From positions 62,001 to 126,000 of the forward strand of contig JACPFF010000016.1 in assembly GCA_016183065.1 (NCBI GenBank): a stretch of 64,000 bases of DNA, in the 5' to 3' direction. The notes beneath the pieces were generated by a model. The model did not search any database. It was not told the origin of the DNA and was given only the letters and a program-made list of their open reading frames with translations. The stretch is from Deltaproteobacteria bacterium. Lineage in GTDB: Bacteria > UBA10199 > GCA-002796325 > JACPFF01. The first letter of the stretch is position 1. Every line of letters starts with the position of its first letter. Shown here one piece after another: positions 24,023 through 31,389 of this stretch. The translations under genes were made by a program, and so were the position numbers.

Positions 24023-24415
24023 ATGCAAACATTATCAGTGAGCAAGTCGTCCCTCTCCATGCTCCTCCTTCTTGGCCTGTTCAGCGCGGCGACCGCGCGG
24101 GGAGCGGGAGCCACCACGGCACCGCAAGGCGTCATCAATATTAATACCGCGACGGTCGAAGAGTTGATGCAGTTGCCGGGGATCGGCAAGGCGAAAGCGG
24201 AGGCCATTGTGACCGCGCGGACCGATACGAAATTCACCTCGGTGCAAGACCTGCAACGCGTGCGGGGTATTGGCAGCGCCCTGCTGCAACAATTGGAACC
24301 GTATGTGACCGTCAATGGTCCATCGACCCTTGCCACACCGGTCAAGCGACAAAAGTCGCCCAAGACCTCCTCCCTCGTGCCTCCTCGCACACCAACGGCA
24401 GCGGGCCTCGTCTAG
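24023..24415 (+). CDS. ComEA-like secreted helix-hairpin-helix protein
   Basis: A 130-residue protein with a signal peptide (SLSMLLLLGLFSAATARG) followed by a helix-hairpin-helix DNA-binding unit: GVININTATVEELMQLPGIG, then KAKAEAIVTAR and LQRVRGIGSALLQQLEPYV. ComEA proteins bind incoming DNA in the periplasm during uptake, though many small secreted ComEA-like proteins have no proven role. The C-terminal tail is basic and Pro/Ser/Thr-rich. The start at 24023 follows GAAAGGACTTATCAG, a good ribosome site. It stands alone, with no other competence gene nearby. Confidence 0.88.
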   Translation: MQTLSVSKSSLSMLLLLGLFSAATARGAGATTAPQGVININTATVEELMQLPGIGKAKAEAIVTARTDTKFTSVQDLQRVRGIGSALLQQLEPYVTVNGPSTLATPVKRQKSPKTSSLVPPRTPTAAGLV

Positions 24416-24432
24416 CCCACTGTCCCCCGCGA

Positions 24433-24461
24433 GGGTCGGTGCCTCCCCCAGGCACCGGCCC
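24433..24461 (+). terminator. Strong hairpin after the ComEA-like gene
   Basis: GGGTCGGTGCCT pairs with AGGCACCGGCCC (12 pairs with one G-T) around a five-base CCCCC loop, 17 bases after the stop codon. There is no T-run after it, so it is at best a non-canonical terminator or mRNA-protecting hairpin. Confidence 0.5.
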
Positions 24462-24525
24462 CCGATGGGGCATCTGCGCAGGCTATGACGTCCATGACTG
24501 GCCCGTGATGTCGGAGGGAAAAGAG

Positions 24526-24561
24526 TGGACGATGCCGTCTAAACATGTCTATAATAGACAT
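24526..24561 (+). promoter_or_regulatory. vapBC promoter with overlapping palindromic operator
   Basis: A perfect -10 TATAAT (24550-24555) lies 18 bases after a -35-like TGGACG (24526-24531). Only six bases separate the -10 from the vapB ATG at 24562, so transcription would start at or next to the start codon (leaderless). The -10 lies inside an inverted repeat, ATGTCTA-TAA-TAGACAT (24545-24561), as expected for an operator bound by the VapB-VapC complex. Autoregulation is inferred from the usual behaviour of such pairs. Confidence 0.72.
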
Positions 24562-24852
24562 ATGAAAAAGGTCTCTATAGCCGAACTCAAGAACCGTCTG
24601 AGTCAATATCTTCGGTATGTCAAAGCGGGTGAGCCCGTTGTGATTATGGAACGCAACCAGCCCGTCGCACATATGATCCCTATTCCGCCACCCGGTAAAA
24701 ACCCTGATGAACGTCTCTCACGTCTCGAGGCAAGGGGGATCGTTCGTCGCGGACGTTCGGCGAGGCTTCGCGGATACCAATTCCCCGATGCGGATGGAGC
24801 GGAGAGCGGAGTGGTCGAGGCATTACGGCGCGAGCGTGAGACCGGACGATGA
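24562..24852 (+). CDS. Antitoxin, Phd/YefM type (VapB partner)
   Basis: A 96-residue antitoxin. The N-terminus MKKVSIAELKNRLSQYLRYV, then KAGEPVVIMERNQPVAHMIP, is the Phd/YefM DNA-binding fold. The charged C-terminal third (RLEARGIVRRGRSARLRG) would wrap and block the toxin. The start was chosen for the Phd signature and because the ATG sits right after the operator-promoter. The stop overlaps the toxin start by four bases (ATGA). The complex would repress its own promoter. Confidence 0.9.
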   Translation: MKKVSIAELKNRLSQYLRYVKAGEPVVIMERNQPVAHMIPIPPPGKNPDERLSRLEARGIVRRGRSARLRGYQFPDADGAESGVVEALRRERETGR

Positions 24853-25313
24853 GGTTCTGGGACACCTCGGCGATTTTGCCCCTTCTCGTGACCGAGAAAG
24901 AATCTGTCTTGTGTCGCCGGCTGCTCGAAGACGATCCAGAGATGCTGGTCTGGGTGCTGACACCGACGGAAATCTACTCTGCCTGTTATCGAAAAGTCCG
25001 CGAGGGAATGCTTGGCGAAGACGTTATCAGTGATGTCCGATCACGCCTGATGGTCTTGGAGACCTGCTGGTCGACCGTGGTCTCCTTTGAGGTGGTCCAG
25101 GCCATCGCGACGCGGCTTTTGGCGGTGCATCCATTACGGGCGGCAGACGCGTTGCAATTGGCCGCCGCGCTGGTTGCTTTTGAAGAACGACCCATCGGGG
25201 CGGAATTTGTCTCCCTGGATGCCCGTCTGAACCACGCCGCGCAACGCGAAGGCTTTCAGATCCTGCCGGATGATCCGGCAAATCGGTCGGCGTCTCCCTG
25301 TGCCTGCAAGTAG
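24849..25313 (+). CDS. vapC: VapC-type PIN-domain toxin ribonuclease
   Basis: A 154-residue PIN-domain endoribonuclease, the toxin of the pair. The conserved acids are visible: Asp5 in MRFWDTSAILPLL, Glu in TPTEIYSACYR, Asp in PLRAADALQLAAALVAF and Asp in FVSLDARLNHAAQREGF. The four-base overlap with the antitoxin gene is typical of VapBC. VapC toxins usually cut tRNA or rRNA; the target here cannot be told. Its 3' end overlaps a possible coding remnant on the other strand. Confidence 0.92.
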   Translation: MRFWDTSAILPLLVTEKESVLCRRLLEDDPEMLVWVLTPTEIYSACYRKVREGMLGEDVISDVRSRLMVLETCWSTVVSFEVVQAIATRLLAVHPLRAADALQLAAALVAFEERPIGAEFVSLDARLNHAAQREGFQILPDDPANRSASPCACK

Positions 25314-25462
25314 TACGTAATGATCTCGCGGTAGGGCATTTCGTAGCGGTCTGCGAGGCGCTTCAGGAGAAGAAAACTGCCAATGGCGAGTGCGCCATCG
25401 CCATCCGCGTCCGTAAAATGGAGTGCCGTGTTGGACGAATTGGTCCATATGGCGGCGCCGCT
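25256..25462 (-). pseudogene. Possible coding remnant downstream of gpsA
   Basis: Directly after the gpsA stop, a different reverse frame reads well-formed protein with codon use like its neighbours: TALHFTDADGDGALAIGSFL then LADRYEMPYREIITYYLQAQ, ending with TGA at 25256. No usable start codon lies in this frame after gpsA; the nearest ATG (25448) is in another frame. It may be the end of a gene broken by frameshift or deletion, or a translated extension reached by frameshifting. It overlaps vapC tail to tail by 58 bases. Family not recognised. Confidence 0.3.
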
Positions 25463-26477
25463 ACCCCAGCAGACTGTGGAACTCTTCCTTGAGATCAAGG
25501 TGGACGAGGTCGAGGAGGGCGTGTGTGGGCGTCTTCCCCGTGTAGAGGATGTCGTGCACGGCGCTGCAGATTGGGGCAAAGACACCGGTCCGCTGGATGA
25601 GTAACTGGACCGCCTTGGTGGTTTCCACCCCTTCGGCGACCATCCGCATTTCTCGCATCACGTCGTGGCATGTTCGGCCACGGCCGATTTCGATCCCGAC
25701 ATGGCGATTGCGTGACAGGGCGCCGGTGCAGGTGAGGACCAGGTCGCCCAGGCCGGAGAGGCCGGCAAAGGTGAGTGGGTCGGCGCCGAGGGCCTTGCCG
25801 AGCTTGATCATCTCGTAGAGCCCGCGCGTAATGAGTGCGGCGCGTGTATTGTGACCGAGCCCCATCCCTTCGACCATGCCGGTGGCCAGGGCCATGACGT
25901 TTTTGAGGGCCCCGCCGAGTTCCACGCCGATCACGTCGCGATGGGTAAACGTCAGAAAATAGTCGGTGCGAAACATCTCTTGCACACGAGTCGTGGTCTG
26001 TGCATCCGTTCCCGCAATGACCACCGCCGTCGGTTGTCGTTCGGCGACCTCCTTGGCAAAGCTCGGCCCGGAGAGGACGCAGCACCGGGCATGCGCCGAT
26101 GCGGGCAAGAGCTCGGCAAGGATCTCCGACATGCGCATCCCCGTGCCGCATTCAATCCCCTTTGCGCAGCAGACAATGGTTGTGGTCGCGGTCAGATGCG
26201 GGAGAGACTGTTGCATGACTGCACGGACGTGCTGGCTTGGCATCACGAGAACCCACACCGTAGTATCCGCGAGTGCGGCTGCCAATTGCGATGTGGCGAC
26301 GATACCTGCCGGGAGTGTGATGTCGGAAAGATAGAGGGGATTTCTCTGCGTCCGTGTGATGGTCTCGGCCACTTCCGCTTCATAGGCCCAGAGCGTCACC
26401 CCATGGCCGCGTTCCGCGAGGACCTTGGCCAAGGCCGTGCCCCAACTCCCTGCACCGAGAATGGCAATCTGTTCCAT
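25461..26477 (-). CDS. gpsA: Glycerol-3-phosphate dehydrogenase [NAD(P)+]
   Basis: Reduces dihydroxyacetone phosphate to sn-glycerol 3-phosphate for phospholipid synthesis. It has 338 residues, normal length. The Rossmann motif is ILGAGSWGTALAKVLAERGH; then come the conserved AKGIE segment, VLSGPSFAKEVAE, the catalytic lysine region GVELGGALKNVMALA and GLSGLGDLVLTCTGALSRNR. The C-terminus ends HSLLG at a stop at 25461. Divergent from the PilZ gene. Confidence 0.97.
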   Translation of the reverse strand: MEQIAILGAGSWGTALAKVLAERGHGVTLWAYEAEVAETITRTQRNPLYLSDITLPAGIVATSQLAAALADTTVWVLVMPSQHVRAVMQQSLPHLTATTTIVCCAKGIECGTGMRMSEILAELLPASAHARCCVLSGPSFAKEVAERQPTAVVIAGTDAQTTTRVQEMFRTDYFLTFTHRDVIGVELGGALKNVMALATGMVEGMGLGHNTRAALITRGLYEMIKLGKALGADPLTFAGLSGLGDLVLTCTGALSRNRHVGIEIGRGRTCHDVMREMRMVAEGVETTKAVQLLIQRTGVFAPICSAVHDILYTGKTPTHALLDLVHLDLKEEFHSLLG

Positions 26478-26548
26478 TGAGCGACCCCGTATCGCGAAGA
26501 TTTTGATAGCGCGCCCGCAACTTCTTCAGTAATGGGTCGATAGTGGGG

Positions 26549-26911
26549 ATGATGAACGAAGGCAAGCGTACAGGCGTTGTCGCAGAGCGTCGAACGCACG
26601 AGCGGCTCCCGGTCGCGCTCCCCGTGACGCTCCGGTATGAAGGGCGCCTCATCCCCGCCACGGCACTCAATGTGAGTTGTGGCGGCATGCTCCTCGATGC
26701 GTCGCTTGTCGGTTTTGTGCACGGATCCCCTGTGGAAGTGATCGTCGATCTCTCCGCCGTGGAACGTGACGTCTCGCTCCGCGGAACGATCGCCCGTGCC
26801 GAGATTCTCGATCACGTGACGCGCGTCGGGATCCGCTTTACGAACCTCTTTGCCGTGGGTCACGATGCCTTGACCCGCTATCTTGGCCGCAAAAAAAGAC
26901 GGGACCATTGA
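26549..26911 (+). CDS. PilZ-domain c-di-GMP receptor
   Basis: A 120-residue single PilZ domain. The c-di-GMP-binding arginine motif is RRTHERLPV (RxxxR) and the second motif is NVSCGG (D/N-x-S-x-x-G), at normal spacing. It probably reads the second messenger made by diguanylate cyclases such as the GGDEF protein encoded at 42516. Start is at one of two tandem ATGs (26549 or 26552). It lies 33 bases before nuoA on the same strand and may be co-transcribed with it. Confidence 0.9.
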   Translation: MMNEGKRTGVVAERRTHERLPVALPVTLRYEGRLIPATALNVSCGGMLLDASLVGFVHGSPVEVIVDLSAVERDVSLRGTIARAEILDHVTRVGIRFTNLFAVGHDALTRYLGRKKRRDH

Positions 26912-26944
26912 CATCGCAGCTCTTTTGAGTGAAGTCCTCGTCAC

Positions 26945-27319
26945 ATGGACCAGAGTTATTTTGCCGTCGGTGTCCTTTTTTGCTTCGCGCTCCTGCTCGG
27001 CGGCGGGTTTCTCGGTCTTTCGGCGCTCCTGGGGACCAAGCGTCGCACGAAAACCAAACTCATGCCCTATGAGTGTGGCGTGGATCAGGCCTCGAATCCG
27101 CGTCATCGATACTCGGTCCACTTTTTTCTCACGGCCATGCTCTTCCTCCTCTTCGATGTGGAAGTGACCTTTCTCATTCCGTGGGCCGTCCTCTTTCAGG
27201 ACTTCACATCGATGGGATTGGGACGCTTTATTCTGGTGGAAGGATTGGTGTTTATCGGTATCCTCGGCCTCGGACTGATCTATGTCTGGCGACGCGGGGC
27301 CTTGGAGTGGGAACACTAA
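26945..27319 (+). CDS. nuoA: NADH-quinone oxidoreductase subunit A
   Basis: Small membrane subunit of respiratory complex I, 124 residues with three transmembrane helices. The loop motif [20 protein letters not shown] is diagnostic of NuoA, followed by [20 protein letters not shown]. The stop overlaps the nuoB start by one base (TAATG). Confidence 0.96.
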   Translation: MDQSYFAVGVLFCFALLLGGGFLGLSALLGTKRRTKTKLMPYECGVDQASNPRHRYSVHFFLTAMLFLLFDVEVTFLIPWAVLFQDFTSMGLGRFILVEGLVFIGILGLGLIYVWRRGALEWEH

Positions 27320-27819
27320 TGGCACTGCAACAGGTCATGCCGGAGGGATTCTTCGCGACGAAACTCTCCCATGTCTTGAGCTGGGGACGGAAATATTCCC
27401 TCTGGCCCATGCCGTTCGGGACCGCCTGCTGTGCCATTGAATTCATGGGGGTGGTGTCGTCCCGTTTCGATATCTCACGCTTTGGCGCCGAACTCGTCCG
27501 GTTTAGTCCGCGACAGGCCGACCTCATGATGGTCATGGGAACCATCTCGTACAAGATGGCGCCGATCCTCAAACGCATCTGGGACCAGATGTGCGAGCCG
27601 AAGTGGTGCATTGCGATGGGTGCGTGTGCCTCGTCGGGGGGATTCTACAACAACTACGCCACCCTCCAGGGAATCGATGAAATCATTCCGGTCGATGTCT
27701 ATATTCCCGGCTGTCCGCCAAGGCCGGAACAGATCATCCATGCGATTGTGAAACTGCAGGAGAAGATCGCGGGAGAGGGAAAGGCGTTTCCGATTCCTCC
27801 CCAGGTTATCAACGGTTAG
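27319..27819 (+). CDS. nuoB: NADH-quinone oxidoreductase subunit B
   Basis: Peripheral-arm subunit carrying the terminal N2 [4Fe-4S] cluster, 166 residues. Cluster cysteines are visible in [26 protein letters not shown] and [13 protein letters not shown]. Start chosen at the ATG that overlaps the nuoA stop; it begins [20 protein letters not shown]. Part of the nuoA-B-CD operon. Confidence 0.97.
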   Translation: MALQQVMPEGFFATKLSHVLSWGRKYSLWPMPFGTACCAIEFMGVVSSRFDISRFGAELVRFSPRQADLMMVMGTISYKMAPILKRIWDQMCEPKWCIAMGACASSGGFYNNYATLQGIDEIIPVDVYIPGCPPRPEQIIHAIVKLQEKIAGEGKAFPIPPQVING

Positions 27820-27827
27820 AGTCCATT

Positions 27828-29525
27828 ATGGCCCAGCAAATCGTCGCGAAGATTGTGGCACAATTTCCTGAAGAGGTCCTTGCGACAGAGGCATTCCGCG
27901 GAGACGAAACACTCGTCGTGCACCGCGACCGCGCGCACCAGCTCTGCCAGTGGCTCAAAGAGACGCCGACGCTCGACTTCAACATGCTCATGGACCTCTG
28001 TGGGGTCGATTATCCGGAACGTGCCGAACGATTCGATGTGGTCTATCATCTCTACTCGACCAGGCATCATCATCGCTTGCGCCTGAAGGTGCGCGTGGGT
28101 GGTGAAGAGCCGACGGTCGAGTCGGTGACCGATATCTGGGCGGGGGCGAACTGGTATGAACGGGAGTGCTTCGACCTCTTCGGGGTCCGGTTTCGTGGAC
28201 ATCCGCATCTCACGCGGATTCTGACGTTCCCGGAATTTGAGGGGCATCCGCTCCGCAAAGACTATCCCATCGATCGCCGGCCACAGATCCCCACGCCCGA
28301 CAGCCTGTCGGATCGTGTGGTGCCACGCGGGGCAGGCCAGACGCCGGACGATCTGCTCCATCACCGGCAGATGCTCCTCAACATGGGACCCTCGCATCCG
28401 ACCATGCACGGGACGCTGCGCGTGTTGCTCACGCTCGATGGCGAGCAGATCATCGGTGCGGAGCCGGAGATCGGCTATCTCCACCGCTGTTTCGAGAAGG
28501 AATCCGAGGACCATACCTACACGCAGATCATCCCCTACACCGACCGCCTCAACTATGTGTCGCCGCTCATGAATAATGTCGGTTTTGCCATGGCGGTCGA
28601 GAAGCTGATGGGGATCGAGGTGCCGCCGCGTGCACAATATATCCGGGTCATCATTGCCGAGCTGTCGCGCATCATGGATCACATGGTCTGTATTGGGACG
28701 AATCTCGTCGATCTGGGGGCGCTGACCAATTTCTGGTACTTTTTCAACGTCCGCGAAATGATGTACGTCTGGGTCGAGGCCCTCACCGGCGCCCGTTTGA
28801 CCAACACGTATACGCGCATCGGGGGTGTGGCGCGGGACCTCCCCGAGGGATTCATTGGCGGCGTGCGCAAGAACCTCAGGGAGTATGCCAAGGCCGTGGC
28901 CGATGTGCGCGGCTTGATCGCCAAAAACCGGATCTATCTCGATCGGACGCGCGACGTCGGCGTCATCTCACGTGAAGACGCGATTGCGTATGGTTTCACA
29001 GGCCCATCTCTGCGGGCGACCGGCGAACCCTACGACGTGCGCAAGGTCCATCCGTATCTCTGTTACGACGAGTTCGATTTCGATATTCCGGTCGGTGCGG
29101 TCGGCGACAGCTATGACCGCATCGAAGTCCGTTTTGAAGAGATGCGGCAGTCACAACGGATCATTGAGCAGGCCCTGGCGAAGATCCCCGAGGGACCGAT
29201 CATCAATCCGCAGGGCCAGACGGCATTGCCCCCCAAACACGAGGTCTATAACAGCATTGAGGGCCTGATCCGGCACTTCGAGATCATCATGTTCGGCATC
29301 AAACCGCCGCCCGGCGAGGTCTATGGTTTCACCGAGGCGGCCAATGGCGAACTCGGATTCTACATTGTCAGCGACGGGAGCGGCAAACCGTACCGGATCA
29401 AGGTGCGCCCCCCCTGTTTTGCCATCTATCAGGCCTACCCGCTCCTCATCCAGAATCGACTGCTTGCCGATGCCATCGCCGTGCTCGGCAACCTCAACAT
29501 TGTCGCAGGCGAGCTCGATCGGTAA
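27828..29525 (+). CDS. nuoCD: NADH-quinone oxidoreductase fused subunit C/D
   Basis: A fusion of the 30-kDa and 49-kDa complex I subunits, 565 residues. The NuoC part (about 1-165) has ESVTDIWAGANWYERECFDL and HPLRKDYP. The NuoD part has LLNMGPSHPTMHGTLRVLL, EIGYLHRCFEK, YTDRLNYVSPL and the C-terminal DLDR-like end GELDR. NuoD lines the quinone pocket together with NuoB. The operon then stops: the next gene is an unrelated nucleotidyltransferase, so nuoE-N must lie elsewhere in the genome. Confidence 0.97.
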   Translation: MAQQIVAKIVAQFPEEVLATEAFRGDETLVVHRDRAHQLCQWLKETPTLDFNMLMDLCGVDYPERAERFDVVYHLYSTRHHHRLRLKVRVGGEEPTVESVTDIWAGANWYERECFDLFGVRFRGHPHLTRILTFPEFEGHPLRKDYPIDRRPQIPTPDSLSDRVVPRGAGQTPDDLLHHRQMLLNMGPSHPTMHGTLRVLLTLDGEQIIGAEPEIGYLHRCFEKESEDHTYTQIIPYTDRLNYVSPLMNNVGFAMAVEKLMGIEVPPRAQYIRVIIAELSRIMDHMVCIGTNLVDLGALTNFWYFFNVREMMYVWVEALTGARLTNTYTRIGGVARDLPEGFIGGVRKNLREYAKAVADVRGLIAKNRIYLDRTRDVGVISREDAIAYGFTGPSLRATGEPYDVRKVHPYLCYDEFDFDIPVGAVGDSYDRIEVRFEEMRQSQRIIEQALAKIPEGPIINPQGQTALPPKHEVYNSIEGLIRHFEIIMFGIKPPPGEVYGFTEAANGELGFYIVSDGSGKPYRIKVRPPCFAIYQAYPLLIQNRLLADAIAVLGNLNIVAGELDR

Positions 29526-29616
29526 TTTTTTTTCGTGATCGATTGGTGATGCACCAGTCCTGATCCACGCCGATTCTGATATTGCGATGTTTCTGAGAGG
29601 GCGCTACGCTGAATAT

Positions 29617-29937
29617 ATGATCAAAGAGACGCTCGAACAAGAGATTGCCCACATTACTCGACAAATTGTCGAAAAATTTCATCCAGAAAAGATCATCCTT
29701 TTTGGCAGTGCGGCAAGGAGAGATGCCACACATGTGCATGATCTCGATTTTCTCATTATCAAGCGGGACCTTCCAAATAATGGAGGGGGGCGTGCGCGAC
29801 GTGTGCGGAAAGCCATTGTCAAACGGGTTGCAGCGGATTTTCTGGTATATCGTCCGGAAGAAATCCAGGAGCGAACCCGCCTCGGAGACCCATTCGTCCT
29901 CTCCATTTTACGGCATGGTCGGGTACTGCATGGCTGA
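29617..29937 (+). CDS. Small MNT-type nucleotidyltransferase
   Basis: About 106 residues from the chosen ATG (an earlier ATG at 29587 would add ten). The nucleotidyltransferase motif is ILFGSAARRDATHVHDLDFL, with GS and two metal-binding aspartates. Such minimal enzymes usually pair with a HEPN protein as a toxin-antitoxin module; no HEPN gene is seen in the 159 bases downstream, where only a 27-codon frame starts at 29931. It is therefore an orphan or has lost its partner. Base composition here is more AT-rich than in the flanking genes, which hints at transfer. Confidence 0.82.
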   Translation: MIKETLEQEIAHITRQIVEKFHPEKIILFGSAARRDATHVHDLDFLIIKRDLPNNGGGRARRVRKAIVKRVAADFLVYRPEEIQERTRLGDPFVLSILRHGRVLHG

Positions 29938-30096
29938 TTCGGACAGCCATCGAAGACGTATTACGGGAGAGAAGATAGGGACGTTAACCACCAATATATC
30001 ATGTGAAATCTGACTATTCGGACGTTCTGTATTTCTGGTGTCAACCTCCTTTACACAACCTTTTCGGCCATTTGCCGATAATGCTTCTGAGAGGAC

Positions 30097-31389
30097 ATGG
30101 GCATGCCAAGGCTCTCAGTACAGCACGGCCGCACGCCTGTTCGGTACGATCAGCTGCGGACGCCGGCTTTCCGGACCACTCGCCTCGAGTGTCTTACCCA
30201 CGATCTTGGCCGATTGGTGGGGCGAGGTTCCGCAGGACCGGTGCCGCTTCCCCGGTGGCCGGCCTGTGCCGGTTCCATGGAATGCCATCAACTCGGGACC
30301 CCGCAAGTCGGGTTTGCACCGCACCCGCATCTGCTCGATGTCATGCGCGAGCCGCACGCTGTCTTGATGCCGCCAGCGGATCGCCATGTGCACCTCGATT
30401 TTGAGGCCGGACGGGGGGCATATGCCACAGCGCTGGCCCGTACGAACCCGGAGAAACACTTTGTGGCGATCGACGATGGCGGGCTTGTCTTTCCTGTCTC
30501 CGATGATGCAACAGCGGTCGAACGGGGCCGCTATACGATTCCACGGCTGCGCCGGCATATCGGGTGGACGGGTACGGAAACGTTACACTATCACAAGCCG
30601 GACAAGGCATGGACCGCCGCGCTGCAACGGGAAATCACGCGACTTGACGATGTGAAACGAATATGCTCCAGCGACTATCGGCCTCGTGAATGGTTGGGGT
30701 TTTGGCGTTCAATGCTGCATCACCAGTTACAGTTAGGGGATTGCGAGCTTCAGTGGGGAAAGATTGCGTATGACGGTTATGGTCGGAGACTTCAAGAGCA
30801 GTATCCTCGTTGGCTGCGCGGTTTGCGGGCCTATTGTACAGAGAGCGCGACCGCCGCACTGATCGATGACATCGAGCGTGTCTGTCAGGGATGCGTACAA
30901 CAAAGCAACACGAGAGCTTCGATACACCACGCCGATCTGCTCGCCGCACTCTTGGTGCTTTCCGGCCTCTTTCTCCATTTTCAGCCAGACGATAGTGCGC
31001 AAGCATTGCCGGGCAATCTCTCTGTCATCCGTGCCCCGACTGCCCTCGAAACAGAGTTTGGTCACACCGGCATTCCGCTCCCAGGTGCCTCGGTGGATAC
31101 GATCAGTTGGATCGGACCCTTTGGGCATCACGATGACATGGATCCGATCCTAGGCGAGTTCGCGCGTATCCTGCGGACGGACTGGCTCTTTTGTGATGTG
31201 GCGGTCTTGCCGCTCTATGCCCATGTCGATGTGGTGCCAGACTTGGAGGAGCGTCTTGCAGCACGGCTCGGCGCAGAGGTCACGATGAGCTGGGTCAGCA
31301 CGGCCAACTATCCCGGGCTCTTTTCGGAGCACTCGGGGGAAGCACAACATCAGTTGTATCATTGCACGCGTATGAAGAGGAGCGGATGA
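30097..31389 (+). CDS. Methyltransferase-like protein of unknown role
   Basis: A 430-residue soluble protein I do not recognise as a family. The stretch HVHLDFEAGRGAYATALART, then NPEKHFVAIDDGG, looks like motifs I and II of a class I SAM-dependent methyltransferase (hydrophobic-D-x-x-x-G-x-G, then an acidic end of strand 2). VDTISWIGPFGHHDDMDPIL, then EFARILR, resembles motif IV and the following helix. The family glycines are partly replaced, so it may be divergent or inactive. The first 80 residues have no visible motif. It overlaps the next gene by four bases (ATGA), so the two proteins are probably made together. Confidence 0.6.
   Translation: MGMPRLSVQHGRTPVRYDQLRTPAFRTTRLECLTHDLGRLVGRGSAGPVPLPRWPACAGSMECHQLGTPQVGFAPHPHLLDVMREPHAVLMPPADRHVHLDFEAGRGAYATALARTNPEKHFVAIDDGGLVFPVSDDATAVERGRYTIPRLRRHIGWTGTETLHYHKPDKAWTAALQREITRLDDVKRICSSDYRPREWLGFWRSMLHHQLQLGDCELQWGKIAYDGYGRRLQEQYPRWLRGLRAYCTESATAALIDDIERVCQGCVQQSNTRASIHHADLLAALLVLSGLFLHFQPDDSAQALPGNLSVIRAPTALETEFGHTGIPLPGASVDTISWIGPFGHHDDMDPILGEFARILRTDWLFCDVAVLPLYAHVDVVPDLEERLAARLGAEVTMSWVSTANYPGLFSEHSGEAQHQLYHCTRMKRSG

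Noticed and set aside
29931..30014. A 27-codon frame after the nucleotidyltransferase considered as a HEPN antitoxin
   Set aside because: It is too short and lacks the HEPN RxxxxH motif.
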